The notes under the pieces: generated by a model
What the model was told of the DNA's origin: nothing
Databases searched by the model: none
The model's input: the letters and a program-made list of their open reading frames with translations, nothing else
Shown here: in pieces, positions 57,023 to 64,000 of the stretch
How positions within the stretch are numbered: the stretch's first letter is position 1
Layout of the letters: every line of letters starts with the position of its first letter
NCBI RefSeq assembly: GCF_009696675.1
Contig: NZ_VULN01000012.1
Location: 1 to 64,000, forward strand
Direction: 5' to 3'
Length of the DNA: 64,000 nucleotides
From: Acidaminococcus fermentans
GTDB lineage: Bacteria > Bacillota > Negativicutes > Acidaminococcales > Acidaminococcaceae
Made by a program: the position numbers and the translations under genes

Positions 57023-57664
57023 ATGCGTTTACGTAAGAAACCCTGGATCCCTCAGGCTCTGGAAGATTTCCGGGGAAAGGAACTGCTGGAAGACCAGCTG
57101 GAACAATACAAGGGGAACTGGTCCCAGGCGGTGCTGGGGGGACGGCCGGTGCAGCTGGAAATCGGCTGCGGCAAAGGCCAGTTCCTCACGGCCATGAGCG
57201 GACTCCATCCGGAAATCGGCTACCTGGGCATCGAGACCCAGCGGGAAGTGTGCTATTATGCGGTGAAGAAGCTCCGGGAGGGGGAAATCCCCAACGCCCG
57301 GATCGTCCATGCAGACGCTGCCCATCTCCTGGACTGGTTCGCTCCCGGGGAAGTGGACCAGATTTACCTGAATTTCAGCGATCCCTGGCCCAAAGCCCGG
57401 CACGCCAAACGGCGGCTCACCTACCGGACCTTCCTGGCCCAGTACAGGGAAATCCTGAAGCCGGGGGGTCATCTCCGGTTCAAGACCGACAATGATGATT
57501 TATTTGCCTTTTCTGTAGAGGAGTTCAAAGAATTCGGACTGGAAATCGTGGCACTTACCACGGACCTCCATCATACGGATATCCTCAACGAAGCCCAGAC
57601 GGAATATGAGCAGAAGTTCAGCGCCCGGGGCAAGAACATCAACTTCTGCGAAGTGGCCTTTTAA
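57023..57664 (+). CDS. trmB: tRNA (guanine-N7-)-methyltransferase
   Basis: This 213-residue S-adenosylmethionine-dependent enzyme forms 7-methylguanosine at position 46 of tRNA. The SAM-binding motif is LEIGCGKGQFLTAMS near residue 49; IYLNFSDPWPKARHAKRRL near 117 is the hallmark TrmB block, followed by HLRFKTDNDDLF. The length is normal. The ATG at 57023 follows AAGGAGAAAAA. It is the first gene of a run into ftsW, ftsI and folD. Confidence 0.96.
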   Translation: MRLRKKPWIPQALEDFRGKELLEDQLEQYKGNWSQAVLGGRPVQLEIGCGKGQFLTAMSGLHPEIGYLGIETQREVCYYAVKKLREGEIPNARIVHADAAHLLDWFAPGEVDQIYLNFSDPWPKARHAKRRLTYRTFLAQYREILKPGGHLRFKTDNDDLFAFSVEEFKEFGLEIVALTTDLHHTDILNEAQTEYEQKFSARGKNINFCEVAF

Positions 57665-57681
57665 GGGATCTGAGGCGGACC

Positions 57682-58878
57682 ATGGGAAAGCGGTTTTTGA
57701 TTTGGAGCAATCCCCGGGATGCCCTGGTGCATCTCACCTATTTCCTGATGCTCCTGGGGGGTGTGAATATATTCAGCGCCAGTTTCGTGGCGGCCGGGGA
57801 CATGTTCGGCAACGGCTACCACTATCTGATCCGGTATTTCATCTACGGGGCCGTAGGGCTTGTGCTGATGCACTGGATCGGACGGAAATGGGACTACCAC
57901 AAGGTCTTCCGGTATAATCAGATTTTCTGCGCCGGCTGCACGGCCCTTCTCATCGCCGTGGATATTTTCGGCAAGGGCATCAAAGGTGCCCAGCGCTGGC
58001 TGATCATCGGGCCTTTTTCTTTCCAGCCGTCGGAATTCGTGAAACTGGCGGTGATCCTCCTGGGGGCCGACTGCCTGGGCCGGCTGATGGAACAGGGCAT
58101 ACCGCCCCGCCTCCACAAAAAGGAAACCTGCAAGGCCTTCCTGGAGGCGGCCTTCATGTCCTTCCTGGTGCTGATCCAGCCGGATATGGGGACGGCGGCC
58201 ATCATCCTGACATTGATGATCGTGCTGTATCTCCTGGCCGGTCTGCCCTGGAAGGATTTCAGCATCCTGCTGGGAGGCCTTCTGGGCGGGGCTGTGGCGG
58301 CGGTGATCCAGGCTCCCTACCGGATGAACCGGGTGCGGATCTGGCTGACTCCGGAACTGGATCCTCAGGGAAACGGGTACCAGGCAGTCCAGGCCAAAAT
58401 GGCCATTGGCAGCGGGGGCCTGTTCTTCGGAGAATCCGCCGGTATGGGGACCAGCAAGTTCTTTTACCTGCCGGAAGCCCATACGGACTTTGCCTTTGCC
58501 GTTTTCTGTCAGGAATGGGGCTTTGTGGGAGCCTTGTTCCTGATCCTGGTGTTCCTGCTCATGGGCCTGTCTCTTTACCGGATCGGCCAGAACACCCAGG
58601 ACCGGCGGGGATTCCTGCTGGTCAGCGGAGTGAACTTCCTGGTGGTGGGCCAGGCCATTGCCAACATGGCCATGGTCTGCGGCATCCTGCCGGTCATCGG
58701 GGTGCCCCTGTCCTTCATCAGTTACGGGGGCACTTCCCTGATCATCACCCTGGTGGGAATCGGCCTGGTGCTGTCAGTGTACCGGATGGAAACGGAAGGA
58801 AAAAGGCAGCCGGCGCCTGCTGCCGGTAAGCCGGTCTCCCGGCCGGTCCGGAAGGAAACAGGGAGGTGGTCCCGGTGA
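57682..58878 (+). CDS. ftsW: SEDS-family peptidoglycan glycosyltransferase (FtsW/SpoVE/RodA)
   Basis: This 398-residue membrane protein has about ten spans and polymerises lipid II glycan strands together with a partner penicillin-binding protein. GAQRWLIIGPFSFQPSEFVKL near residue 104 and LIQPDMGTAAI near 164 are SEDS hallmarks; the late segment VPLSFISYGGTSLIITLVG closes the family fold. Because the overlapping downstream gene encodes a class B PBP with a PASTA domain, a division (FtsW) or sporulation-type (SpoVE) partner is more likely than RodA. The C-terminal tail is short, polar and probably disordered. Confidence 0.9.
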   Translation: MGKRFLIWSNPRDALVHLTYFLMLLGGVNIFSASFVAAGDMFGNGYHYLIRYFIYGAVGLVLMHWIGRKWDYHKVFRYNQIFCAGCTALLIAVDIFGKGIKGAQRWLIIGPFSFQPSEFVKLAVILLGADCLGRLMEQGIPPRLHKKETCKAFLEAAFMSFLVLIQPDMGTAAIILTLMIVLYLLAGLPWKDFSILLGGLLGGAVAAVIQAPYRMNRVRIWLTPELDPQGNGYQAVQAKMAIGSGGLFFGESAGMGTSKFFYLPEAHTDFAFAVFCQEWGFVGALFLILVFLLMGLSLYRIGQNTQDRRGFLLVSGVNFLVVGQAIANMAMVCGILPVIGVPLSFISYGGTSLIITLVGIGLVLSVYRMETEGKRQPAPAAGKPVSRPVRKETGRWSR

Positions 58879-60968
58879 AGCGGCCGTCCTTTTTCAGCCC
58901 AAAAAAGAAAAACACACCGCAGGCTCCCAGGGAACCGGTGCTGAAGCTGGATCCCACCCATCAGGCTGTCCTTCACGAAGGGAAGCTCCGGGCGGTGATC
59001 CTGGGGAAAGTCCTGGGGGTAGCGGTGCTGGCAATCATCCTGCGGCTGTTCTGGCTCCAGGTGATCCAGGGCAGCACCCTGGCCCAGGAGGCCAACGACC
59101 AGATCACCGGGGAACATACGGAAATCGCTCCCCGGGGCAGCATCGTGGACCGGAACGGGGAGGAACTGGCGGTCAGCGTGGTGAGCAAGTCTCTCTATGT
59201 GGATCCCCAGGAACTGGTGGACAATCCGGAACGGTGGCCGGCCGGGAAAATGCCCAGCCGGGATCCCAAACGGGTGGCCGCTGATGCCCTGGCTCCGGTG
59301 CTGGATCTGAAAGCGGACCAGCTGTATAAGGAATTCTGCGAGCCGGACCGGCGGTTCATCTGGGTGAAGCGGACCCTGGATCCCCATGAGGCGGACCAGG
59401 TGGAAGCCATCCTGAAGGATCAGAAACTCAGCGGCTTCCACTTCAAGGAAGAAAGCAAACGGTTCTATACGAAAAACGACCTGGCCGCTCAGGTGCTGGG
59501 CTTTGTAGGCACCGACGACCAGGGCCTGGAAGGCATGGAAGCCTCCATGGATGAAGAACTGAAGGGCCGGAAACAGAAAAAACGGAGCTTCTTCGATGCC
59601 AAGGGGAAACTGGTGGGCCGCAGCGCCCTGAACCAGGTCCAGGTCCGGCGGATGAACACGGTCCAGCTGACCATCGATGCCCGGATGCAGTTCATCCTGG
59701 AAAAGAGCCTGGATGAGGCCATCAAAAAGACCCATGCAGCCAGTGCCGCCGCCATCCTCATGGACCCCAACACCGGGGAGATCCTGGGCATGGCCAGCCG
59801 GCCCACCTTCGATCCCAACCATTTCGGGAATGCTCCCAAAGGGGCCTACATGAACCGGGGAGTAGGGATCGTCTACGAACCAGGATCCGTGTTCAAACCC
59901 ATTATGGGGTCGGCGGGGCTCATGGAAGGGGTCATCACCCCCAATACCCCCTTCAACGACCAGGGGTCCATTGACGTGGGAGGCCGGCGGATCCGGAACT
60001 GGGACGGGAAGGGCATGGGCCATGTGACCTTCACCGACGTGATCAAGTTCTCCCTGAACACCGGTATGGCCGACCTGGGCCTGAAGCTGGGCGGGGAACG
60101 GGAAACCCAATATGCCAAGGCCTTTGGCTTCGGCAGTGTCACCGGCAGCGATGTGCCCGGGGAAGAAGCGGGGATCCTGTACAATCCCAAGGATATGGTG
60201 CCTTCCGACGTGGCCACCATGGCCATCGGCCAGGGCATCGCGGTGACTCCTCTCCAGATGCTCCGGGCCATCTGCGCCATTGCCAACGGAGGGAACCTGG
60301 TGAAGCCCTATATCGTAAAGAAAGTCACCAGTCCTGACGGCCAGGTGCTGAAGGAAGGAAAGACGGAAGTGGTCCGGACGGTGATCACCCCGGAAGTGGC
60401 GGAAGAAATGCGGACCATGATGGAAAAAGTGGTTTCCGAAGGGGGCGGCAAGACCGCCCAGATCAAAGGGTACAAGATCGCCGGGAAAACCGGTACTGCT
60501 GAAAAACTGTCCCCCAAAGGGGGATACATCCCCGGGGTGTACATTGCCTCCTTTGTGGGCTTTGTGCCCAGCGATGCTCCCCGGTATGCCATGATCATCA
60601 TGCTGGATTCCCCCAAAGGGGCTTTCTACGGTTCCCAGGTGTCCGCACCTATTTTCCGGGATACCCTCCAGCAGATCCTGGTGGCGGAAGGGGTCCAGCC
60701 CAGCAACTGGGACGGAATTCCCACGGTGGAATCCCTCCTGGCCAAAACCGCCAAGGAGGCGGCGCCTCTGGTGACCCTGGAAGCGGACGGGAACGGAGCG
60801 GTGAAGCTGTCCAACCTGGCCGGCCATTCCATCCGGGAAGTGGCCGGAGCCCTGGGCGGCGCCGGACTGTCCCTGATCCCGGTGGGCAGCGGCACCAGCT
60901 GGAAGCAGAACCCGGCACCGGGGACCGTCCTCCACAGCGGGGATACGGTGACCGTGTATTTTCGGTAA
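58875..60968 (+). CDS. Class B penicillin-binding protein with PASTA domain (FtsI/SpoVD type)
   Basis: This 697-residue transpeptidase cross-links septal or spore peptidoglycan. A short cytoplasmic part and one span (about 40-62) are followed by the dimerisation domain (APRGSIVDRNGEEL near 85) and the transpeptidase domain with SVFK (S338, K341), SLN (S393-N395) and KTG (K538). One PASTA domain closes the protein (about 630-697). The start is GTG at 58875, eight bases after GGGAGG and overlapping the ftsW stop as GTGA, so the SEDS-PBP pair is translationally coupled. A GTG at 58866 is the alternative. Confidence 0.93.
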   Translation: MKRPSFFSPKKKNTPQAPREPVLKLDPTHQAVLHEGKLRAVILGKVLGVAVLAIILRLFWLQVIQGSTLAQEANDQITGEHTEIAPRGSIVDRNGEELAVSVVSKSLYVDPQELVDNPERWPAGKMPSRDPKRVAADALAPVLDLKADQLYKEFCEPDRRFIWVKRTLDPHEADQVEAILKDQKLSGFHFKEESKRFYTKNDLAAQVLGFVGTDDQGLEGMEASMDEELKGRKQKKRSFFDAKGKLVGRSALNQVQVRRMNTVQLTIDARMQFILEKSLDEAIKKTHAASAAAILMDPNTGEILGMASRPTFDPNHFGNAPKGAYMNRGVGIVYEPGSVFKPIMGSAGLMEGVITPNTPFNDQGSIDVGGRRIRNWDGKGMGHVTFTDVIKFSLNTGMADLGLKLGGERETQYAKAFGFGSVTGSDVPGEEAGILYNPKDMVPSDVATMAIGQGIAVTPLQMLRAICAIANGGNLVKPYIVKKVTSPDGQVLKEGKTEVVRTVITPEVAEEMRTMMEKVVSEGGGKTAQIKGYKIAGKTGTAEKLSPKGGYIPGVYIASFVGFVPSDAPRYAMIIMLDSPKGAFYGSQVSAPIFRDTLQQILVAEGVQPSNWDGIPTVESLLAKTAKEAAPLVTLEADGNGAVKLSNLAGHSIREVAGALGGAGLSLIPVGSGTSWKQNPAPGTVLHSGDTVTVYFR

Positions 60969-60983
60969 GGAAAGGATGGGAGT

Positions 60984-61802
60984 ATGGAACAGATCATCAT
61001 GGCCGGGAAACCGGTCGCAGAAGAAATCCGCCGGAAGCTCCGGGACCGGTTCGCCGGAAAGACCCTGACCCTGGCTACCTTCCTGGTGGGAAACAATGAA
61101 GCGGCCCATGTGTACAAACGGAGCCTGCTGAAAACCGCTGCCAGCCTGGGCATCCATACCCGGGATGTGGAACTTCCGGAAAATGCCACCCAGGAAGAGG
61201 CGGACCTGGCACTTCGGAACCTGAGCCTGGATCCCCAGGTGGACGGGATCCTGCCCCTGGTGCCCTTTCCCCGGCACATCAGCCGGATGCAGCTGATCAG
61301 CCAGCTGGACCCGGAAAAGGACATGGACTGCATCCATCCCATCAACGGGGGCAAGCTGTACCTGGGGATCACCCCCTGGGGCCCCTGTACTCCCCGGGCC
61401 TGCATGGCTCTCCTGGATTACTACAGGATCCCTCTGGAAGGCCAGAATGTGGCCATGGTGGGGTATGGAGAAGTGGTGGGCCGGCCCCTTACCCTGATGC
61501 TTATGGGCCGGTATGCCACTGTCACCGTCTGCCGTTCCCGCACAAAAAATCTGCCTGCCATTGTGCGGCAGGCAGATATGGTCATCAGCGCAGTGGGAAA
61601 ACCCAACCTGATCACTGAAGACATGCTCCGGGAAGGAGCTGTGGTTGTGGATGTGGGCATCAATTCCCAGAACGGGAAACTGGTGGGGGATGTTCCGGAA
61701 GCCGCCAAACAGGCCAGGGCTTCCGCCTATACCCCGGTTCCCGGCGGAGTGGGAGTGGTCAGCAACCTGATGGTCATGGAGACCCTCACCCGCCGGCTGT
61801 GA
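60984..61802 (+). CDS. folD: Bifunctional methylenetetrahydrofolate dehydrogenase/cyclohydrolase
   Basis: This 272-residue enzyme of one-carbon metabolism interconverts 5,10-methylene-, methenyl- and 10-formyl-tetrahydrofolate. The catalytic tyrosine-lysine pair lies in HVYKRSLLKTAASLGI (residues 33-48). DGILPLVPFPRHIS and DCIHPINGGKLYLG are the substrate-loop blocks, and MVGYGEVVGRPLTLML (normally VGRSxxVGxP) is the NADP-binding motif. The C-terminus TPVPGGVGVVSNLMVME matches the family. Slightly shorter than the usual 280-300 residues and with diverged motifs, but complete. It is convergent and abutting with the thioesterase gene. Confidence 0.93.
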   Translation: MEQIIMAGKPVAEEIRRKLRDRFAGKTLTLATFLVGNNEAAHVYKRSLLKTAASLGIHTRDVELPENATQEEADLALRNLSLDPQVDGILPLVPFPRHISRMQLISQLDPEKDMDCIHPINGGKLYLGITPWGPCTPRACMALLDYYRIPLEGQNVAMVGYGEVVGRPLTLMLMGRYATVTVCRSRTKNLPAIVRQADMVISAVGKPNLITEDMLREGAVVVDVGINSQNGKLVGDVPEAAKQARASAYTPVPGGVGVVSNLMVMETLTRRL

Positions 61803-62198
61803 TCATTTCTGATCCTTGGCCGCCAGTTTGCCCAGGAATTTGGCCTTGTTCACCAGGAACCGTTCATGGGTGCCCTGGCCGATGGTGCCGTAGTTGTCGG
61901 ACACGGTGATCTTGAAGGTCAGTTTCCGGCCATCCACGCCCACCAGCACCGCTTTGGCGGTTACGGTCTTGCCTACGGCGGTGGCGGCGTCATGGGACAG
62001 GTTCACCCCGATCCCCACGCTGGTGGTGTCTTCGTCCAGGCAGGGATTCACAATATTGCAGGCGGCCTTTTCCATCAGGGCCAGCATGGCCGGGGTGGCA
62101 TAGACATCCAGGGAGCCGCTGCCCATGGCGGCGGCGGTGTTGGTGTGGAGGACGGTGTCCGTGGCTTCGCCTACGGCGCCGATACGGAATTCTTTCAT
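61803..62198 (-). CDS. FlK-like hotdog thioesterase
   Basis: This 131-residue hotdog-fold protein resembles fluoroacetyl-CoA-specific thioesterase (FlK) and its many uncharacterised relatives. The Thr-Glu-His set of the family can be seen in YATPAMLALMEKAACN (E near residue 43), SVGIGVNLSHDAATAVG (H near 70) and TNTAAAMGSGSL. The likely substrate is a small acyl-CoA; fluoroacetyl-CoA itself is improbable. The ATG at 62198 is chosen over a GTG nine bases upstream. Its stop codon directly abuts the folD stop on the other strand. Confidence 0.87.
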   Translation of the reverse strand: MKEFRIGAVGEATDTVLHTNTAAAMGSGSLDVYATPAMLALMEKAACNIVNPCLDEDTTSVGIGVNLSHDAATAVGKTVTAKAVLVGVDGRKLTFKITVSDNYGTIGQGTHERFLVNKAKFLGKLAAKDQK

Positions 62199-62339
62199 GA
62201 TATCCACTTCTCTCTTTTAGAATTTTGACAATTCAATCTTACTCGTTTTTCCCGGGAAAGGCAAGGAGTCAGTGCCGGTTCCTCAGGATGGAACCGGAAG
62301 GGAAGCGAGGGGAAGATACAAGACAGCCGGGAGGGCGTT

Positions 62340-63098
62340 ATGAAAAAGATCATGCTCCTTGGGTGCCTGCTGCTGAGCCTTTTGTTCAGCGGCTGCGCCA
62401 AAGGCCACATTACCATGGAAATCACCCGTCTGGGGGCGGCGGACCTGACCTGCAAACTGGTAACGGCACCGGTGCTGAAACCCACCGTGGATGCCTTTGA
62501 GGAGGATTTCCGAAAGGACGGATACGGGGTCCGGCCTGCCAAGGAAGGGCAGTATGAAGGGTTTGTGGCCACCAAACACTACAACCAGGTAAAGGACATC
62601 AAGGATTCCAAGGTGCTGAAGACCTTCGATATCCGGACCTGGGAACAGGCAGCCCAGGATGCTGCCGGGCCCCAGAACGGGGAAAAGGCCAAACCGGCCC
62701 AGGTGTCCCGGGAAAAGAAGGAGCCGGTGGTCCGGCTCCAGGGAGGGCTGCTGTTCGATACCATCAGCGTCCATACCGGGATCAACATGGCCCCCAAAGA
62801 GGAACTGAAGAACCGGGATGCCCAGGCCGTGCTCCAGACCCTTCTGAAACAGTTCGACCTCCGGTTCACCCTGGTGCTGCCTACGGCGGTGGATGATACC
62901 AACGCCACCCAGGTCAGCGACGACAAACGGACCCTGACCTGGAAGCTGCCCCTGGGAGAAGAGACCCCCATGGATGCCACCGTCACCTACCTGAACCCGG
63001 TGAAAGCCGCCGGCTGGCTCATGGTGCTGCTGGTGGTGGGCGGCGTGGGGAACGCCTATTACCGAAAGCGGAAAAGGATGAAGGGGACTGGAGCGTGA
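62340..63098 (+). CDS. Membrane-anchored lipoprotein (DUF3153-like)
   Basis: This 252-residue protein has a lipoprotein signal (CLLLSLLFSGC, cysteine at residue 19), an outside domain of about 200 residues rich in strands, and a C-terminal span (AGWLMVLLVVGGVGNAYY, about 224-241) followed by a basic tail. The pattern 'lipoprotein, beta domain, single C-terminal span' and the segments GHITMEITRLGAADLTCKL and TWKLPLGEETPMDATVTY recall the DUF3153 family, recalled without a search. Function unknown. The ATG at 62340 follows GGGAGGG. Confidence 0.75.
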   Translation: MKKIMLLGCLLLSLLFSGCAKGHITMEITRLGAADLTCKLVTAPVLKPTVDAFEEDFRKDGYGVRPAKEGQYEGFVATKHYNQVKDIKDSKVLKTFDIRTWEQAAQDAAGPQNGEKAKPAQVSREKKEPVVRLQGGLLFDTISVHTGINMAPKEELKNRDAQAVLQTLLKQFDLRFTLVLPTAVDDTNATQVSDDKRTLTWKLPLGEETPMDATVTYLNPVKAAGWLMVLLVVGGVGNAYYRKRKRMKGTGA

Positions 63099-63112
63099 GC
63101 CCCAGTTTGTCA

Positions 63113-63147
63113 GCGGGTCTGTTGCCCATGCAACGGACCCCTTTTTA
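63113..63147 (+). terminator. Terminator after the lipoprotein gene
   Basis: GGGTCTGTTGC (63115-63125), loop CCAT and GCAACGGACCC (one G-U) are followed by five Ts. Confidence 0.85.
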
Positions 63148-63151
63148 ACTA

Positions 63152-63180
63152 TTACGAAAACAATTAGTTTATGTTACAAT
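63152..63180 (+). promoter_or_regulatory. Promoter for the DUF190 gene
   Basis: TTACGA (63152-63157), a 17-bp spacer and TACAAT (63175-63180). Confidence 0.7.
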
Positions 63181-63224
63181 AAAATTGAAAAAAGACAAAC
63201 TCATCCGAAATGGAGGGAAGACGT

Positions 63225-63620
63225 ATGGCTGAATTTCTGAAATTGACCAAACTGACCATCTATGTAGGGGAGGACTTCTTCTACAAGGACAAACCTTTTT
63301 ACAAGGCCATCTTCGACATTGCCGGAAAATATAAAATCGCCGGCTGCACGGTGATGCGGGGGACCCAGGGCTATGGGAGCCGGGTGCGGGGGAAGGAACG
63401 GAGACTGTTCATCAGTGTTTCCGAAGCCATCAACCTGCCGGTGATCATTACCATGATTGACAAAAAGGAACAGATCGAACTGCTGTATCCGTTCCTGGAG
63501 GAAAACCTGCGCCATGGGGTGGCTACAGTGGAAGAAATCGATATGCTGGCCACCAACTTTGTGAAGGAAGAGTACCAGAAAAAGATTGCCAACCGGGACA
63601 ACCCGGCCATGCAGAAGTAA
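63225..63620 (+). CDS. DUF190 (PII-like) family protein
   Basis: This 131-residue protein belongs to the DUF190 family, whose members adopt a ferredoxin-like PII-type fold. Characteristic are LTIYVGEDFFYKDKPFYKAI (residues 9-28), GCTVMRGTQGYGSR near 42 and INLPVIITMIDKKEQI near 71. Such proteins often lie beside fluoride channels or transporters and may regulate them; no crcB/fluC gene is adjacent here. The ATG at 63225 follows GGAGGGAA. It is 51 bp upstream of luxS. Confidence 0.9.
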   Translation: MAEFLKLTKLTIYVGEDFFYKDKPFYKAIFDIAGKYKIAGCTVMRGTQGYGSRVRGKERRLFISVSEAINLPVIITMIDKKEQIELLYPFLEENLRHGVATVEEIDMLATNFVKEEYQKKIANRDNPAMQK

Positions 63621-63624
63621 AAAA

Positions 63625-63652
63625 GGGGGCTGTTGTACATGCAACAGCCCCC
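63625..63652 (+). other. GCTGTTG-family hairpin in the luxS leader
   Basis: GGGGGCTGTTG (63625-63635) and CAACAGCCCCC (63642-63652) form a perfect stem without a T run; the luxS ribosome-binding site follows. It may terminate the DUF190 transcript weakly or sit in the luxS leader. Confidence 0.65.
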
Positions 63653-63671
63653 TGCTATTGGAGGAATGAAT

Positions 63672-64000
63672 ATGGAAAAAGTCATTATCGAAAGTTTCAC
63701 CCTGGACCATACCAAGGTCAAGGCTCCTTATGTGCGGCTGATTTCCCAGGAGACCGGGGAACATGGGGACATTGTCTCCAACTATGACATCCGGCTGTGC
63801 CAGCCCAACCAGCAGGAAATCCCCACCGGGGGAATGCACACCCTGGAACATCTCCTGGCCCTTTACCTGCGGCCCCGGATCAAGGGCTATCTGGACTGCT
63901 CTCCCTTCGGCTGCCGCACCGGGTTCCATCTCCTGTGCTGGGGGGTCCATGATCCCAAAAACGTGGCCAAAGCCCTGAAGGAAGCCCTGGAACTGGTGGT
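63672..64000 (+). CDS. luxS: S-ribosylhomocysteine lyase (partial, runs off the window)
   Basis: The first 109 residues of LuxS are present. The enzyme splits S-ribosylhomocysteine into homocysteine and the autoinducer-2 precursor. The metal-binding HTLEH motif is at residues 56-60 ([15 protein letters not shown]) and the catalytic cysteine in [11 protein letters not shown] (C81). The ATG at 63672 follows GGAGG. The 3' part lies beyond position 64000. Together with the O-acetylhomoserine sulfhydrylase at 2403 it points to a methyl-cycle/homocysteine metabolism. Confidence 0.95.
   Translation, partial: MEKVIIESFTLDHTKVKAPYVRLISQETGEHGDIVSNYDIRLCQPNQQEIPTGGMHTLEHLLALYLRPRIKGYLDCSPFGCRTGFHLLCWGVHDPKNVAKALKEALELV

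Noticed and set aside
1-64000. tRNA or rRNA genes
   Set aside because: No cloverleaf with a conserved GGTTCGANTCC arm and no rRNA core sequences were seen on either strand.

Overview
This 64 kb window looks like chromosome of an anaerobic, amino-acid- and organic-acid-fermenting Negativicute, most likely the Acidaminococcus group. The reasons are a full Rnf ferredoxin:NAD+ complex with its own flavin-transferase gene, a ferredoxin-dependent 2-oxoacid oxidoreductase, a citrate/aconitate-type uptake and hydratase pair, LuxS, Znu-type metal uptake, high GC with heavy use of CGG arginine codons, and a repeated style of hairpin (stem GGGGCTGTTGC...) closing many transcription units. The genus is an inference from gene content; I could not search a database.

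Layout. 1-124: the 3' end of an IS3-family insertion sequence. 183-7529: housekeeping and transport genes (DNA polymerase IV, an EamA-type exporter, O-acetylhomoserine sulfhydrylase, a MATE exporter, an M20 peptidase with a membrane transporter). 7530-8585: no protein genes, but a strongly structured RNA at about 7762-8208 whose 3' half resembles the HEARO/omega RNA that guides IscB nucleases; no iscB gene follows it. 8586-11730: a nitroreductase, a 2-hydroxyacid dehydrogenase and an odd two-domain PTS EIIC-like protein. 11856-26442: an aldarate (D-glucarate/galactarate) island with a LysR regulator, glucarate dehydratase, a GntP permease, a hydroxyacid dehydrogenase, KorDABC, an IlvD/Edd dehydratase, a lone VOC domain, a CoA-transferase, a LarA-like protein and galactarate dehydratase. 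26540-30848: a NhaC antiporter, then a divergent zinc-uptake locus (znuCB-zur / znuA) with two matching 7-1-7 operators. 30999-33916: a probable copper/metal envelope-stress module made of a small secreted protein, a two-component system with a Met/Gly/His-rich sensor loop and a membrane protein with a Met/His tail. The two target promoters carry identical 11-bp-period direct repeats at identical spacing. 34485-39450: a LysR regulator divergent from an aconitase-superfamily hydratase and a CitMHS transporter. 40277-42990: a second two-component system and a PepSY-like membrane protein. 43045-45991: AmmeMemoRadiSam genes and a family-4 uracil-DNA glycosylase. 46050-53060: the rnfCDGEAB-apbE-NusG_II-Gx transporter operon. 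53360-64000: a radical SAM protein, an NlpC/P60 hydrolase, an AcoR-like regulator lacking the GAFTGA loop, trmB, ftsW, ftsI/spoVD, folD, a thioesterase, a DUF3153-like lipoprotein, a DUF190 protein and the 5' part of luxS.

How the parts fit. Sugar diacids and tricarboxylates appear to be imported by GntP and CitMHS carriers, dehydrated by GudD, GarD and the aconitase-like enzyme, and the resulting 2-oxoacids oxidised by Kor with reduction of ferredoxin, which Rnf can couple to ion pumping. The intergenic DNA is unusual. It holds arrays of 7-bp tandem repeats of several sequence families, two copies of a larger repeat flanked by inverted heptad arms, a 176-bp palindromic MITE-like element sharing its end with sequence beside the omega-like RNA, and a family of related hairpin terminators. 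The most notable candidates for new biology are the orphan omega-like RNA, the metal-response regulon with its precisely spaced operators, and the heptad repeat system.
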